Shown here in pieces: positions 52,805 through 61,623 of a stretch of 64,000 nucleotides of DNA. Each line of letters opens with the position of its first letter. Within the stretch, counting starts at the first letter, position 1. The notes beneath the pieces were generated by a model, which was not told the origin of the DNA, made no database searches, and was given only the letters and a program-made list of their open reading frames with translations. The stretch spans positions 27,929-91,928 of the forward strand of contig DAIDHP010000011.1 of the NCBI GenBank assembly GCA_027459625.1, written 5' to 3'. Origin of the DNA: Chthonomonadales bacterium. Lineage in GTDB: Bacteria; Armatimonadota; Chthonomonadetes; Chthonomonadales; CAJBBX01. The position numbers and the translations under genes are program-made.

Positions 52805-54220
52805 ATGTCTCAATCTGAAACATACGACGCGGATATATTGATTATCGGTTCCGGTCCGGGTGGTTATGTTGCCGCCATCCGTGCGGCTCAACTAGGCGCC
52901 CGCACGGTCTGCATCGAGAAGAATCCCCAGGAGTGGGGCGGGGTCTGCCTTAACTGGGGATGCGTTCCCACTAAAGCCATGATCGCCAGCGTGGAGCGAT
53001 TGCACGCCGCAAAGCAATCGGCGAGGATGGGCGTCCTAACGGGGGATGTCGATTTCGACTTCGATAAGATCATGGAGCGCAAAACCAAAATTGTCCAAAC
53101 CCTCCGGGGAGGTGTGGAGAGCCTTCTAAAATCAAACAAAGTACGCAAGGTTGTCGGCGTGGCGAAGTTAACCTGTCCGCATAGTGTGGAAGTGACTTCG
53201 GAAAGCGGCGAAAAGGAGGCGATCACTTCTCGAACCATTATCGTCGCAACAGGCTCCTCCCCTATTCTCCCTCCTATACCAGGTTTGGAGGGGGAAGGCG
53301 TTTGGACCAGCAACGAGGCCGTCTCAGCCAAGTTCGTGCCGAAAAGCATGCTCATCATAGGCGCAGGAGCGGTGGGCTTGGAGTTCTCCTATGTGTACAA
53401 CGGACTCGGTGCGAAATGCACGGTTGTGGAAATTATGCCTGAGATCCTTCCCATAGCCGACGCCGAAGCTGCGAACGAACTGCGGAAAAGCCTGAAGAAA
53501 CTGAAGATCGATTTTTATGTCAATAGCAAAGTGTCGGGTGTGCAGCGCAAGGATGGCGGTTATATCGTCACTGTGAGCACGGAAAAAGGGGATATCCAAA
53601 TCGAAGCCGAGGTTATTCTGGTCGGTGCGGGAAGACGCCCCAATCTTGATGGCATCGGGCTGGAGGATGTTGGCGTCGCGGTGGAGAAGCGCGGCGTGAT
53701 TGTGGATGAAAAGATGCAAACGAACATTCCCTCCATTTACGCCATAGGCGACGTAACCGGCAAGATGGCGTTGGCGCATGTGGCGTCGCATCAAGGGATT
53801 GTGGCGGTGGAAAACGCGATGGGACTGCCCGCCAAGATGGATTATCGAGCCGTACCAAGCCCTGTTTTTACTGAACCGGAGATGGCTTGGGTCGGAATGA
53901 CGGAGAAGGATGCCATGGATGCGGGATATGACGTGGCTTTGGGCAAATTCCCCTTCCGCCCGCTGGGCAAATCGATGGCGATTGATCAGCAGGATGGCAT
54001 GGTGAAAATCGTATCCGAGCGCAAATACGGAGAGATACTGGGGGTGCACATCGTTGGACCGCATGCATCCGATCTCATCCATGAAGCCGTAATGGCAATC
54101 AAGCTGGAGGCGACAGTCGAGGAGTTGATGACCATGGTGCACGCCCACCCCACCTTGGCGGAGGCCATTTTGGAAGCATCCCTCGACACCATGGGCCGAG
54201 CCATCCACAAATTAAAATAA
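52805..54220 (+). CDS. lpdA: Dihydrolipoyl dehydrogenase (E3)
   Basis: The 471-residue flavoenzyme has the FAD motif IIGSGPGGYVAAIRAAQLG, the redox disulfide GGVCLNWGCVPTKA, NAD-binding IIGAGAVGLEFSYVYNGLG, second FAD motif YAIGDVTGKMALAHVASHQG and the C-terminal HAHPTLAEAILEA with the catalytic His-Glu pair. It reoxidises lipoyl groups of E2. I chose the ATG at 52805 (AGGAGG 11 nt upstream), which gives normal family length; longer in-frame starts exist to 52619. It stands apart from the pdh operon and may serve several 2-oxo-acid complexes and glycine cleavage. Confidence 0.95.
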   Translation: MSQSETYDADILIIGSGPGGYVAAIRAAQLGARTVCIEKNPQEWGGVCLNWGCVPTKAMIASVERLHAAKQSARMGVLTGDVDFDFDKIMERKTKIVQTLRGGVESLLKSNKVRKVVGVAKLTCPHSVEVTSESGEKEAITSRTIIVATGSSPILPPIPGLEGEGVWTSNEAVSAKFVPKSMLIIGAGAVGLEFSYVYNGLGAKCTVVEIMPEILPIADAEAANELRKSLKKLKIDFYVNSKVSGVQRKDGGYIVTVSTEKGDIQIEAEVILVGAGRRPNLDGIGLEDVGVAVEKRGVIVDEKMQTNIPSIYAIGDVTGKMALAHVASHQGIVAVENAMGLPAKMDYRAVPSPVFTEPEMAWVGMTEKDAMDAGYDVALGKFPFRPLGKSMAIDQQDGMVKIVSERKYGEILGVHIVGPHASDLIHEAVMAIKLEATVEELMTMVHAHPTLAEAILEASLDTMGRAIHKLK

Positions 54221-54232
54221 CATCCGTAAATG

Positions 54233-54262
54233 GCGGCGTTGCAACCGGCGACGCCGCTTTTT
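54233..54262 (+). terminator. Terminator of lpdA
   Basis: GCGGCGT pairs with ACGCCGC over an 11-nt loop, followed by five T residues, 13 nt after the stop. Confidence 0.88.
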
Positions 54263-54371
54263 CCATATTTGGACCTATTGCGTTACTTTATGAAAACCCG
54301 ATCCCTTCAATCATGAGCCACTTAACCCTTCGCCGCACCCATTCAAAGGTATAATTAAGAGGGAGGCTGAA

Positions 54372-55673
54372 ATGCAAAAAACACGACAAGCCTTGCCCTT
54401 GGTGGCGGCGTGTGTTTTGACCATACCCGGAATCTATCTTCATATCGCTAATTTTCTTCATGCATCCCCCCATCTCGCCCCTGGATGGATCGCGTTATTA
54501 TCCGGTTTGGCCATCTTGGGAGCCTCCTTTTTGCTCCTTTGGGCGTGCGACGCCGTCCAGGCGGATGTCTCCGCTTCCTTGGCGCTGGCTTTCGTGGCAT
54601 TGGTGGCGGTTTTGCCTGAATACGCGGTGGATATGTACTTTACATGGGAGGCTGGTCAGCACCCTGGAGCTCATTACGCCAGTTATTCGGTAGCCAACAT
54701 GACAGGCGCCAATCGATTGTTAATTGGAATCGGCTGGAGCCTCATCGCCCTCATCGTCTGGATACGTTTTCGCAAGCCCGTGCAAGTAAGCAAGAATCGA
54801 CGGACTGAGATCATATTTCTTGCCATGGCCACCATATACGCATTTAACATCCCGTTAAAGAACAGCCTCTGTTGGTATGATGGATTAGTGTTTCTTGGAA
54901 TATATGTCACATATCTGGCAATCTCCAATAAACGTCCCGAATGCTCCTGCGAGTTCCATGGCCCGGCGGAACTGATCGTAAGCTTGCCCAAGCATAAGCG
55001 TCGCATGGGAACCATTTCCCTATTTCTCATCGCCGCCGTTGTTATCGGGTTCAATGCGGAACCCTTCTCCGAAGGTTTGATCGGCATGGGAAGGTCGCTG
55101 GGCATCAATGAATTCCTATTGGTGCAGTGGCTTGCGCCTATCGCATCCGAGGCGCCGGAGTTCATCGTGGCTTTGATGTTCGCCATACGCGGCGAAGGGG
55201 GAATGGCGTTGGGCAGCCTTTTATCTTCGAAATTGAACCAATGGACCCTGCTTGTAGGCATGATTCCGGGGGTATATGCGGTATCCGCGCATACGTTGGC
55301 GCATCCGATTCCCATGGATCCGCTTCAAATCCATGAAATCATGCTGACTGCGGCGCAATCCCTTTTGGCGATAGTCATTCTTGCAAATTTAAGATTGACC
55401 GTAGGACAAGGTTTCCTGCTTTTTTGGCTATTCATGGGACAATTTTTAGCGCCGGTAATCCACCAGTTCTGTCCGTTTCTCATCCCTTGGGGATTAAGCG
55501 GCGATGAGGTTCACGAACTATTCTCCCTGATTTACGGAGTGATCGCAGTCGCGTTGATTCTTGACTACCCGGGGAGGCTGCATTATCTGAAGCGACCTTT
55601 CATTTGCAAATGCGAGGAGGATGCCACGGAGGAAAACGCCTTGGAGCATGAAAGGAGCAAGCAACCCGAGTAG
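54372..55673 (+). CDS. Sodium/calcium exchanger family membrane protein
   Basis: The 433-residue protein has about eleven membrane helices and the two alpha-repeats of Na/Ca exchangers: VLPEYAVDMYFTWEAG with NMTGANRLLIGIGW in the first half, and SEAPEFIVALMFAIRG with GSLLSSKLNQWTLLVGMIP in the second half. The acidic ion-binding residues are in both repeats. A GGGAGG lies 6 nt upstream of the ATG, and a TATAAT lies at about 54350. The transported ion pair is probably Ca2+ against Na+ or H+, but this cannot be determined. It converges with glyQ. Confidence 0.9.
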   Translation: MQKTRQALPLVAACVLTIPGIYLHIANFLHASPHLAPGWIALLSGLAILGASFLLLWACDAVQADVSASLALAFVALVAVLPEYAVDMYFTWEAGQHPGAHYASYSVANMTGANRLLIGIGWSLIALIVWIRFRKPVQVSKNRRTEIIFLAMATIYAFNIPLKNSLCWYDGLVFLGIYVTYLAISNKRPECSCEFHGPAELIVSLPKHKRRMGTISLFLIAAVVIGFNAEPFSEGLIGMGRSLGINEFLLVQWLAPIASEAPEFIVALMFAIRGEGGMALGSLLSSKLNQWTLLVGMIPGVYAVSAHTLAHPIPMDPLQIHEIMLTAAQSLLAIVILANLRLTVGQGFLLFWLFMGQFLAPVIHQFCPFLIPWGLSGDEVHELFSLIYGVIAVALILDYPGRLHYLKRPFICKCEEDATEENALEHERSKQPE

Positions 55674-55716
55674 ACCGTCAAGTTATCATGTTTAAGTGCG
55701 ATGCACTGACAGGATC

Positions 55717-56592
55717 CTATCCTTTTCGGGCAAGCAGAGGATAATTCATCTCTTCGCGCTGTCGAAGATATTGCAAACAACACTTACGAGACATGGACCG
55801 AACCCGATTGATAAAACTTGCGCGTTCGGTTACGGAGACGCTTCCTCTCGCATCCAACAGATTAAACAGGTGAGAACACTTCAGAGCGAGATCGAACGCC
55901 GGATACACCAACCCTTTCTCCGCTATTCGATGGCTTTCCTTTTCATACATATCGAAAATGGAAAAGAGCATGGAAACGTCCGCCTCCTGGAAATTGAAAA
56001 GACAGTTCTGATACTCCGCCTCCTTCTCCGTCTCCCCGTAGGTAACGCCATACGCCCATTCCATATCCCACACGCTGTCCACGCTCTGCAGACAGCACGC
56101 CAATCGCTCCGTTCCATAAGTTATTTCCGCTGAAACGGTTTTACAGTCGATACCGCCCATTTGCTGGAAGTAGGTGAACTGGGTGATCTCCGTACCATCC
56201 AGCCAAACCTCCCAACCGACCCCTGAAGCTCCGAGCGTGGGCGCCTCCCAGTCATCCTCCACGAAACGGATATCGTGCTCCTCAAGAGATATTCCCAACG
56301 CCATCAGGCTCTCCAAGTAAATATCGACGATGTTTTCCGGCGATGGCTTCATTATCACCTGATATTGGTAGTAGTGCTGCATTCGCATTGGGTTGAGCGC
56401 GTATCTGCCATCCGCCGGTCGCCTGGAGGGTTGGACATAAGCCACATTCCATGGTTCGGGACCTAGAGCTCGCAGGGTTGTGGCGGGGGCGTTTGTGCCC
56501 GCTCCAACCTCCACGTCATATGGTTGCAGAATAAGACAGCCATGTTCGGACCAGAATTTTTCAAGCGTGATCAGTAGGTTTTGAAATGTCAT
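55717..56592 (-). CDS. glyQ: Glycyl-tRNA synthetase alpha subunit
   Basis: The 291-residue protein is the alpha chain of the heterotetrameric bacterial glycyl-tRNA synthetase. Motifs are [35 protein letters not shown] and [20 protein letters not shown]. It binds glycine and ATP. The ATG at 56592 gives the canonical N-terminus [13 protein letters not shown]; no SD is visible, and a frame extends upstream to 56718. The beta subunit gene glyS usually follows directly; here the next gene on that side is the convergent exchanger, so glyS must be elsewhere or missing from the local operon. Confidence 0.95.
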   Translation of the reverse strand: MTFQNLLITLEKFWSEHGCLILQPYDVEVGAGTNAPATTLRALGPEPWNVAYVQPSRRPADGRYALNPMRMQHYYQYQVIMKPSPENIVDIYLESLMALGISLEEHDIRFVEDDWEAPTLGASGVGWEVWLDGTEITQFTYFQQMGGIDCKTVSAEITYGTERLACCLQSVDSVWDMEWAYGVTYGETEKEAEYQNCLFNFQEADVSMLFSIFDMYEKESHRIAEKGLVYPAFDLALKCSHLFNLLDARGSVSVTERASFINRVRSMSRKCCLQYLRQREEMNYPLLARKG

Positions 56593-56703
56593 GAGGATAT
56601 TCAATTCGTTCAACACCGTAAAGAACGGTGGGTAGTAGGATACATTCATGATACACGATAAGGGCGCCCTGAAGCAAGAGCGAAATGTGACGCCATGCGG
56701 GCG

Positions 56704-56732
56704 TTGAAACCATCCCACATATGATACATAAT
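56704..56732 (+). promoter_or_regulatory. Promoter of the UroD-like gene
   Basis: TTGAAA and CATAAT with a 17-nt spacer; predicted start near 56739, 40 nt before the TTG start codon. Confidence 0.55.
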
Positions 56733-56778
56733 GGAACTCAGAATAAACTTTTACGATCCTATGCGAAGGAGGCGGATT

Positions 56779-57996
56779 TTGAATTCACGAGAACGAGTGC
56801 TCAAGGCTTTGAAATTTGAGGAAACGGATCGGGTTCCCTGTGACCTGGGGGCGATGCGATCCACGGGGATCAGTTGTTTCGCTTATCCAAAACTTGTGGA
56901 GGCGTTGGGTCTTCCACCACGACGCCCAAAGGTTCACGATACGGGACAGATGCTGGCTCTACCGGACAAGGATGTGCTCGACGCGTTGGATTGCGATGTG
57001 GTGACCATTGACGGAGGGGTGACCAACGCATTTGAGGAGCCTGAGAAATGGCATGAATACGATTTCGGAGGACGACTGCCTGCGAGGGTGCAAACCCCGT
57101 CCGCTTTTCATACACTGCCGGACGGCACGATTTCGCAATGGGGCAATTCCGTGATGCCTGCATCCTCCTTCGTGTTCAACGCTGATCACAGCGGACAGCC
57201 CATTTTGGACTTGGATCAGCCTCTTCCTCTTTTGGATTTGAAGAAATACAAGCAGGATATTGACGCACACCCAATCACCGACAGGCAGGTAACGGAACTA
57301 AAGGATTTAATAAGACGCGTCAAGGATTCCACCGACCGAGCGGTTTTTTTAGCCGATTACTGCAGTGCGGGTATCGGCATTGGGGGATATTGCGGAATCG
57401 GGATTTATCCAATCATTTGCAAGTTGGAGCCGAACTTTGTAACCGAATTCCATGACATCACCGTGAATCACGCGATAGAGACGATCCGCGCCGTATTACC
57501 GGAGGTGAAAGACGATGTGGATATCATCCTCGCCACAGCGGACGATTGGGGCACGCAATCCTCCTTGATCTCATCCCCCGACACCTACCGAAAGCTGTTT
57601 TTGCCATTCTATCGCCGTTTTAACGACGAAGTACACCGGATTGCTCCTCACGTCAATATCTTCATGCACAATTGCGGCGGAATCTATCCGCTGCTTGATT
57701 TAGTTGTGGATAGCGGCTTCGACATTATCAATCCAATTCAATGGTCGGCGGGTGGCAAGTCCTTCCGGGATTGGAAGGATTGCTTGCGGGGACGAATTAC
57801 GATGTGGGGAGGGGGTGTGAACGCCCAGCACACCATCCCGCACGGCTCCGTCGAGGATGTGAAACGTGAGGTCGAGGAGGTCGTTCGTTATTGCAAAAAA
57901 GATGGCGGATATGTTTTCTGCAATATTCACAATCTGCTGGCCGAGGTGCTTCCGGAGAAGGTGATAGCCATGTATCGCACGGCTTTGAGCGTTTAA
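56779..57996 (+). CDS. UroD/MtaA-like (uroporphyrinogen decarboxylase fold) protein
   Basis: The 405-residue protein belongs to the UroD superfamily: N-terminus [23 protein letters not shown], middle [18 protein letters not shown] and [21 protein letters not shown]. The histidine-cysteine pair in MHNCGG resembles the zinc-binding region of corrinoid methyltransferases (MtaA/MtbA type) rather than true HemE. It is therefore more likely a methyltransferase-like enzyme than a haem enzyme. I take the TTG at 56779 as start, because AGGAGG stands 6 nt upstream and this gives the family N-terminus; ATGs at 56731 and 56761 are upstream. The substrate is unknown. Confidence 0.85.
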   Translation: MNSRERVLKALKFEETDRVPCDLGAMRSTGISCFAYPKLVEALGLPPRRPKVHDTGQMLALPDKDVLDALDCDVVTIDGGVTNAFEEPEKWHEYDFGGRLPARVQTPSAFHTLPDGTISQWGNSVMPASSFVFNADHSGQPILDLDQPLPLLDLKKYKQDIDAHPITDRQVTELKDLIRRVKDSTDRAVFLADYCSAGIGIGGYCGIGIYPIICKLEPNFVTEFHDITVNHAIETIRAVLPEVKDDVDIILATADDWGTQSSLISSPDTYRKLFLPFYRRFNDEVHRIAPHVNIFMHNCGGIYPLLDLVVDSGFDIINPIQWSAGGKSFRDWKDCLRGRITMWGGGVNAQHTIPHGSVEDVKREVEEVVRYCKKDGGYVFCNIHNLLAEVLPEKVIAMYRTALSV

Positions 57997-58027
57997 ACAA
58001 GGAACAAATCGTTTTTTTAGGTTTAAG

Positions 58028-58056
58028 TTGACTTTTATCTATGAATAGGATATACT
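58028..58056 (+). promoter_or_regulatory. Sigma-70-type promoter of rpsO-pnp
   Basis: TTGACT and TATACT are separated by exactly 17 nt. The start would be near 58063, 33 nt before the rpsO GTG. This is the best housekeeping-type promoter in the window. Confidence 0.85.
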
Positions 58057-58095
58057 TTGTCAGTCTACGAAGGTCAAACAGGAGGATGTTACAGA

Positions 58096-58371
58096 GTGCC
58101 CTTACTCCGTGAGCAGAAAATATCAATCATTGAGGAACATAAGACGCACGATACGGATACTGGTTCGCCCGAGGTGCAGGTAGCATTGTTGACGGCTCGA
58201 ATCAATGAGTTGAATGAGCATTTGAAAGTCAACAAAAAGGATCATCACTCTCGCAGAGGGTTGATGATGATGGTTGGACGTCGCCGACGCATGCTCAATT
58301 ACCTCAGTTCGAAAGACATCGTGCGATATCGCGCACTTGTGGCGCGCCTCGGTATTCGCAGCAAGATTTAA
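58096..58371 (+). CDS. rpsO: Ribosomal protein S15
   Basis: The 91-residue S15 binds 16S rRNA in the 30S platform. It has the standard start [15 protein letters not shown], the [15 protein letters not shown] signature, [20 protein letters not shown], and [12 protein letters not shown] at the end. The start codon is GTG at 58096 with AGGAGG 10 nt upstream; the longer frame from 58057 would include the promoter start region. As in many bacteria it is followed by pnp, and the two share the promoter at 58028. Confidence 0.97.
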   Translation: MPLLREQKISIIEEHKTHDTDTGSPEVQVALLTARINELNEHLKVNKKDHHSRRGLMMMVGRRRRMLNYLSSKDIVRYRALVARLGIRSKI

Positions 58372-58379
58372 CTATTGGT

Positions 58380-58455
58380 GTTCGGATGTTCGGGTAATGG
58401 ATGTCAGGTAAGGAATGACAACGCCTGATCATCCGAACTCCCGAACATTTTTTTT
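58380..58455 (+). promoter_or_regulatory. Terminator/attenuator-like structure between rpsO and pnp
   Basis: TGTTCGGG (58387-58394) pairs with CCCGAACA (58440-58447), followed by eight T residues, as in an intrinsic terminator. A competing 9-bp stem, GTTCGGATG with CATCCGAAC (58380-58388/58430-58438), uses the same left arm and encloses a TCAGG/CCTGA stem. The two alternatives suggest partial termination or processing before pnp. Confidence 0.7.
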
Positions 58456-58468
58456 CAGGAGAAGAGGC

Positions 58469-60745
58469 TTGATAAACACAGTTGAAGGTACGTTTGGTGG
58501 CAAGACGCTCCGTCTCGAGACGGGCAAAGTCGCCAAGCAGGCCGGCGGAAGTTGCTGGCTACAGATGGGTGATACCATCTTATTGGGAACAGCCACTATG
58601 GCGCCCGAAGCAAGAGAGGGAATGGATTTCTTTCCTCTGACTTGCGATTACGAAGAGAGAAAATACGCCATCGGCAAGATCCCTGGCGGATTTGTTAAAC
58701 GAGGAGGAAGACCCTCCGACAAGGCAATTCTGGTTTCCCGTTTGATTGATCGCCCCGTCCGTCCCTTATTCCCCTATGGAATGCGCAATGACGTTCAAGT
58801 AATCGCCACCCCTCTTTCAGTAGGACATGACAATCTCCCGGATGTTTTGGCGGTCGTGGCGGCATCGACGGCACTGATGCTTTCAGATGTCCCGTGGAAC
58901 GGTCCGATCGGATGCGTGCGGGTGGGAAAACTGAATGGGGAGTTAGTAATCAATCCCAGTCTTGAGGAGACTGAGGCCTCGGAATTGGATCTGATTGTGG
59001 CCGGCACGAAGGACGTGATCAACATGCTTGAGGCTGGCGCTCAGGAGGTGAGCGAGGAGGACATTCTGGAGGCTATCAAATTCGCGCATGCTGCCATCAA
59101 GGAGCAGTGCGCAATGCAGGAGGAGTTAGCCGCCAAAGTGGGTAAGCCCAAACGCGAGATAACCTATCACCTTGTCAATGAGGATATCCTGACAGCGGTG
59201 AGGGAGAGATGCGGCGCGGAAATCAGGCAAGCCATACAAAATCCCGACAAGGCGGCGCGTGAATCCGGCATCACGGATTTGAAGAACGAAATCGTGGCTC
59301 GCTTAGCCGCCGATTTCCCCGACCAGGAAAGCGATCTTGGCGAAGCAGTGGAAAAAGTGGTCAAGGAGCAAGTGCGCTCCTTGATTATCGAGGAGAAGAT
59401 TCGCCCGGATGGTCGCGCCCTTACCGAAGTGAGAAAAATCGACGTGGAAGTAGGACTTCTACCTCGGGTCCATGGCTCCGGATTATTCACGAGAGGTCAA
59501 ACCCAAGTATTAACCGCTTTGGTTTTAGGAGCGCCGGACGATGCCCAAACCGTGGACGGACTAGAAGGCGACATGGTCAAGAGGTACATGCATTTCTATA
59601 ACTTCCCCCCCTATTCCGTAGGCGAGGCTCGCCCTTTGCGCGGTCCCGGACGGAGGGAGGTGGGACACGGTGCCCTTGCCGAACGAGCATTGCTTGCCGT
59701 AATCCCCTCACTTGAGGAGTTCCCCTATGTAATGCAACTCACCTCCGAGGCCGTGGAATCCAATGGCTCCACATCCATGGCGTCCACTTGCGGATCCACT
59801 CTCGCCCTGATGGATGGCGGCGTTCCGATCAAGGGACCTGTCAGCGGCGTGGCGATGGGTCTGATGACGCGAGATGATCAGTTTGAGGTTCTGACGGACC
59901 TCCAAGGCATGGAGGATTTCTCCGGCGACATGGATTTCAAAGTGGCTGGAACCTCGAAAGGCATCACCGCCATCCAATTGGATACAAAAATCCGGGGGCT
60001 GACCTACGAAATTATTGAGCGGACATTAAGTCAGGCGAAGGAGGGTAGAGCGTTTATTCTCTCCAAGATGCTTGAAGTGATTGACACTCCAAAGCCCAAT
60101 CTTAGCCCCTTCGCGCCAAGTATCTGCAAGGTTCAGATCAATCCGGAAAAGATCGGCGCCGTGATCGGTCCCGGAGGCAAAAACATTAAGCAGATAGAGG
60201 CGGAGACCGGAGCGAAGGTCAGCATTGAGCAGGACGGAATGGTTTACATCGCGGCGATGGATGGTCCCAGCGGAGAGCGCGCCATACAGATGATCAAAGC
60301 GATCACGGCGGATATAACCGTGGGCGAGGATTATGTCGGCAAAGTCACGCGATTAATGAGCATGGGGGCGTTCGTGGAATTTCTCCCCGGCAAGGAGGGA
60401 TTGGTGCATGTCTCCCATCTATCGGAAACACCTATCCGCCGCCCCGAGGACGTTGTTAAGGTCGGCGACACATTGCCGGTGCGCGTGATCGAGGTGGATA
60501 GTCAGGGAAGAATCAACCTAAGCGCCATCGGGTTGGATCAGCCCTTTGATTCCTCTCAGATCAAAGCCAGAGAGGATCGGGGACGCTCAGGCCCTAGAGA
60601 CAGAGATCGGGGAAGCAGAGACCGCTCCCAGCGTTCCAGCGACGCCGACAGGGGGTTCCGAGGTGCGGTATCGGCGAGCACCGCCACCAACACTGGCGAT
60701 GACGAGGAGGATTCACCCAAGGCGCGATTTCGACCAAGGCGTTAA
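58469..60745 (+). CDS. pnp: Polynucleotide phosphorylase
   Basis: The 758-residue enzyme has two RNase PH domains (first GKTLRLETGKVAKQAGGS; second VRKIDVEVGLLPRVHGSGLF and SMASTCGSTLALMDGGVPI), an alpha-helical spacer, a KH domain with GPGGKNIKQI, and an S1 domain (YVGKVTRLMSMGAFVEFLPG). It ends in an Arg/Asp/Ser-rich disordered tail after residue 700, which may bind RNA or a partner. It degrades RNA phosphorolytically. I chose a TTG at 58469 (CAGGAG 7 nt upstream), giving the usual N-terminus; the ORF also runs upstream through the T-rich hairpin region to 58415. Confidence 0.97.
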   Translation: MINTVEGTFGGKTLRLETGKVAKQAGGSCWLQMGDTILLGTATMAPEAREGMDFFPLTCDYEERKYAIGKIPGGFVKRGGRPSDKAILVSRLIDRPVRPLFPYGMRNDVQVIATPLSVGHDNLPDVLAVVAASTALMLSDVPWNGPIGCVRVGKLNGELVINPSLEETEASELDLIVAGTKDVINMLEAGAQEVSEEDILEAIKFAHAAIKEQCAMQEELAAKVGKPKREITYHLVNEDILTAVRERCGAEIRQAIQNPDKAARESGITDLKNEIVARLAADFPDQESDLGEAVEKVVKEQVRSLIIEEKIRPDGRALTEVRKIDVEVGLLPRVHGSGLFTRGQTQVLTALVLGAPDDAQTVDGLEGDMVKRYMHFYNFPPYSVGEARPLRGPGRREVGHGALAERALLAVIPSLEEFPYVMQLTSEAVESNGSTSMASTCGSTLALMDGGVPIKGPVSGVAMGLMTRDDQFEVLTDLQGMEDFSGDMDFKVAGTSKGITAIQLDTKIRGLTYEIIERTLSQAKEGRAFILSKMLEVIDTPKPNLSPFAPSICKVQINPEKIGAVIGPGGKNIKQIEAETGAKVSIEQDGMVYIAAMDGPSGERAIQMIKAITADITVGEDYVGKVTRLMSMGAFVEFLPGKEGLVHVSHLSETPIRRPEDVVKVGDTLPVRVIEVDSQGRINLSAIGLDQPFDSSQIKAREDRGRSGPRDRDRGSRDRSQRSSDADRGFRGAVSASTATNTGDDEEDSPKARFRPRR

Positions 60746-60759
60746 ATATACTCATAATC

Positions 60760-60846
60760 AGGCAACTGCAAAATTCGCCATTGAGACGATCCACCAAACG
60801 TGAAATGAGCGATATGAACCTCATTTTTCGAATTTAGCAAATACCT
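60760..60846 (-). repeat. Dispersed TIR element after pnp
   Basis: It begins 14 nt behind the pnp stop. In reverse orientation it reads AGGTATTTGCTAAATTCG, then AAAAATGAGG and CATATCGCTCATTTCACG, matching the reference closely, and ends GAATTTTGCAGTTGCCT. Confidence 0.88.
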
Positions 60847-60877
60847 ATTGAGGCACCCGATAAGAGTATTGAGAAGA

Positions 60878-61288
60878 CTAATCTTCGTTATCCGGAGATT
60901 GGTCTTCCTTTCGTTTGAACCCCAGGCTGACGGAATTGATGCAATAACGTAGTCCGGTCGGCTTTGGTCCATCCGAAAACACATGTCCCAGATGCCCTCC
61001 GCAACGGGAGCATAACACCTCGATTCTTCTCATACCGAGACTATTATCCTCTTGCTGCACAATGCGATCCGGGGAAATCGATTCCCAGAAACTCGGCCAA
61101 CCGCATCCGGCGTCGAACTTGGTTTCCGCTTGAAAAAGCTCCTGCCCGCATCCCGCGCACACATAGGTCCCAGGCTCAAAATGATCCCAATATTCACCGG
61201 TAAAAGGTCTCTCGGTCCCCTTTTTTCGCAGCACCCTGTACTGTTCCGGATTTAATTCCTTGCACCACTCATCATCGGATTTCATCAT
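60878..61288 (-). CDS. msrB: Peptide methionine-(R)-S-oxide reductase
   Basis: The 136-residue MsrB repairs oxidised methionine in the cytoplasm. Motifs are [49 protein letters not shown] and the catalytic cysteine in [13 protein letters not shown]. The two CxxC pairs bind structural zinc. The start is the ATG at 61288 with AGGAG 10 nt upstream; an upstream frame to 61390 has no ribosome site. The C-terminal tail is charged. It appears monocistronic. Confidence 0.95.
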   Translation of the reverse strand: MMKSDDEWCKELNPEQYRVLRKKGTERPFTGEYWDHFEPGTYVCAGCGQELFQAETKFDAGCGWPSFWESISPDRIVQQEDNSLGMRRIEVLCSRCGGHLGHVFSDGPKPTGLRYCINSVSLGFKRKEDQSPDNED

Positions 61289-61623
61289 CCACTCATTACT
61301 CCTCTTTGGATATTTCCGTTTTAATACATCATTCATAATACCAGACGATTCCCTCATTCGACCTAATACGATTATCAGTGCTACTTCCAAATGATTTTAT
61401 CCTCATCCAAATCATTCAATTGAAAGAATCTCTCATCCGGGATGTTTCATTCCCATCCATTTGAGGATATCATTACTGAAACAGGCTGATGCTCAAAAGC
61501 CTTTCACGGAATGTTCCTTTCGCACATGAAGAGACATAGTATAGCATTCCGAGTTTCACCCGACAATTCGCGCTCGAACCCAACCGTTTCGGACGCATTA
61601 CAGATATTATCCGGAGGTTCCCA
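61289..61623. other. Divergent intergenic region between msrB and the oxidoreductase
   Basis: No gene is seen; a TATAGC-like box at 61541 might belong to the plus-strand gene. Promoters could not be fixed. Confidence 0.4.

Noticed and set aside
56779..57996. True uroporphyrinogen decarboxylase hemE
   Set aside because: The motif MHNCGG and the overall length fit MtaA-like corrinoid methyltransferase relatives better; the typical HemE N-terminal arginine motif is not seen.
58415..58468. N-terminal extension of pnp
   Set aside because: It covers the terminator-like hairpin and T-run; the TTG with SD gives the family N-terminus.
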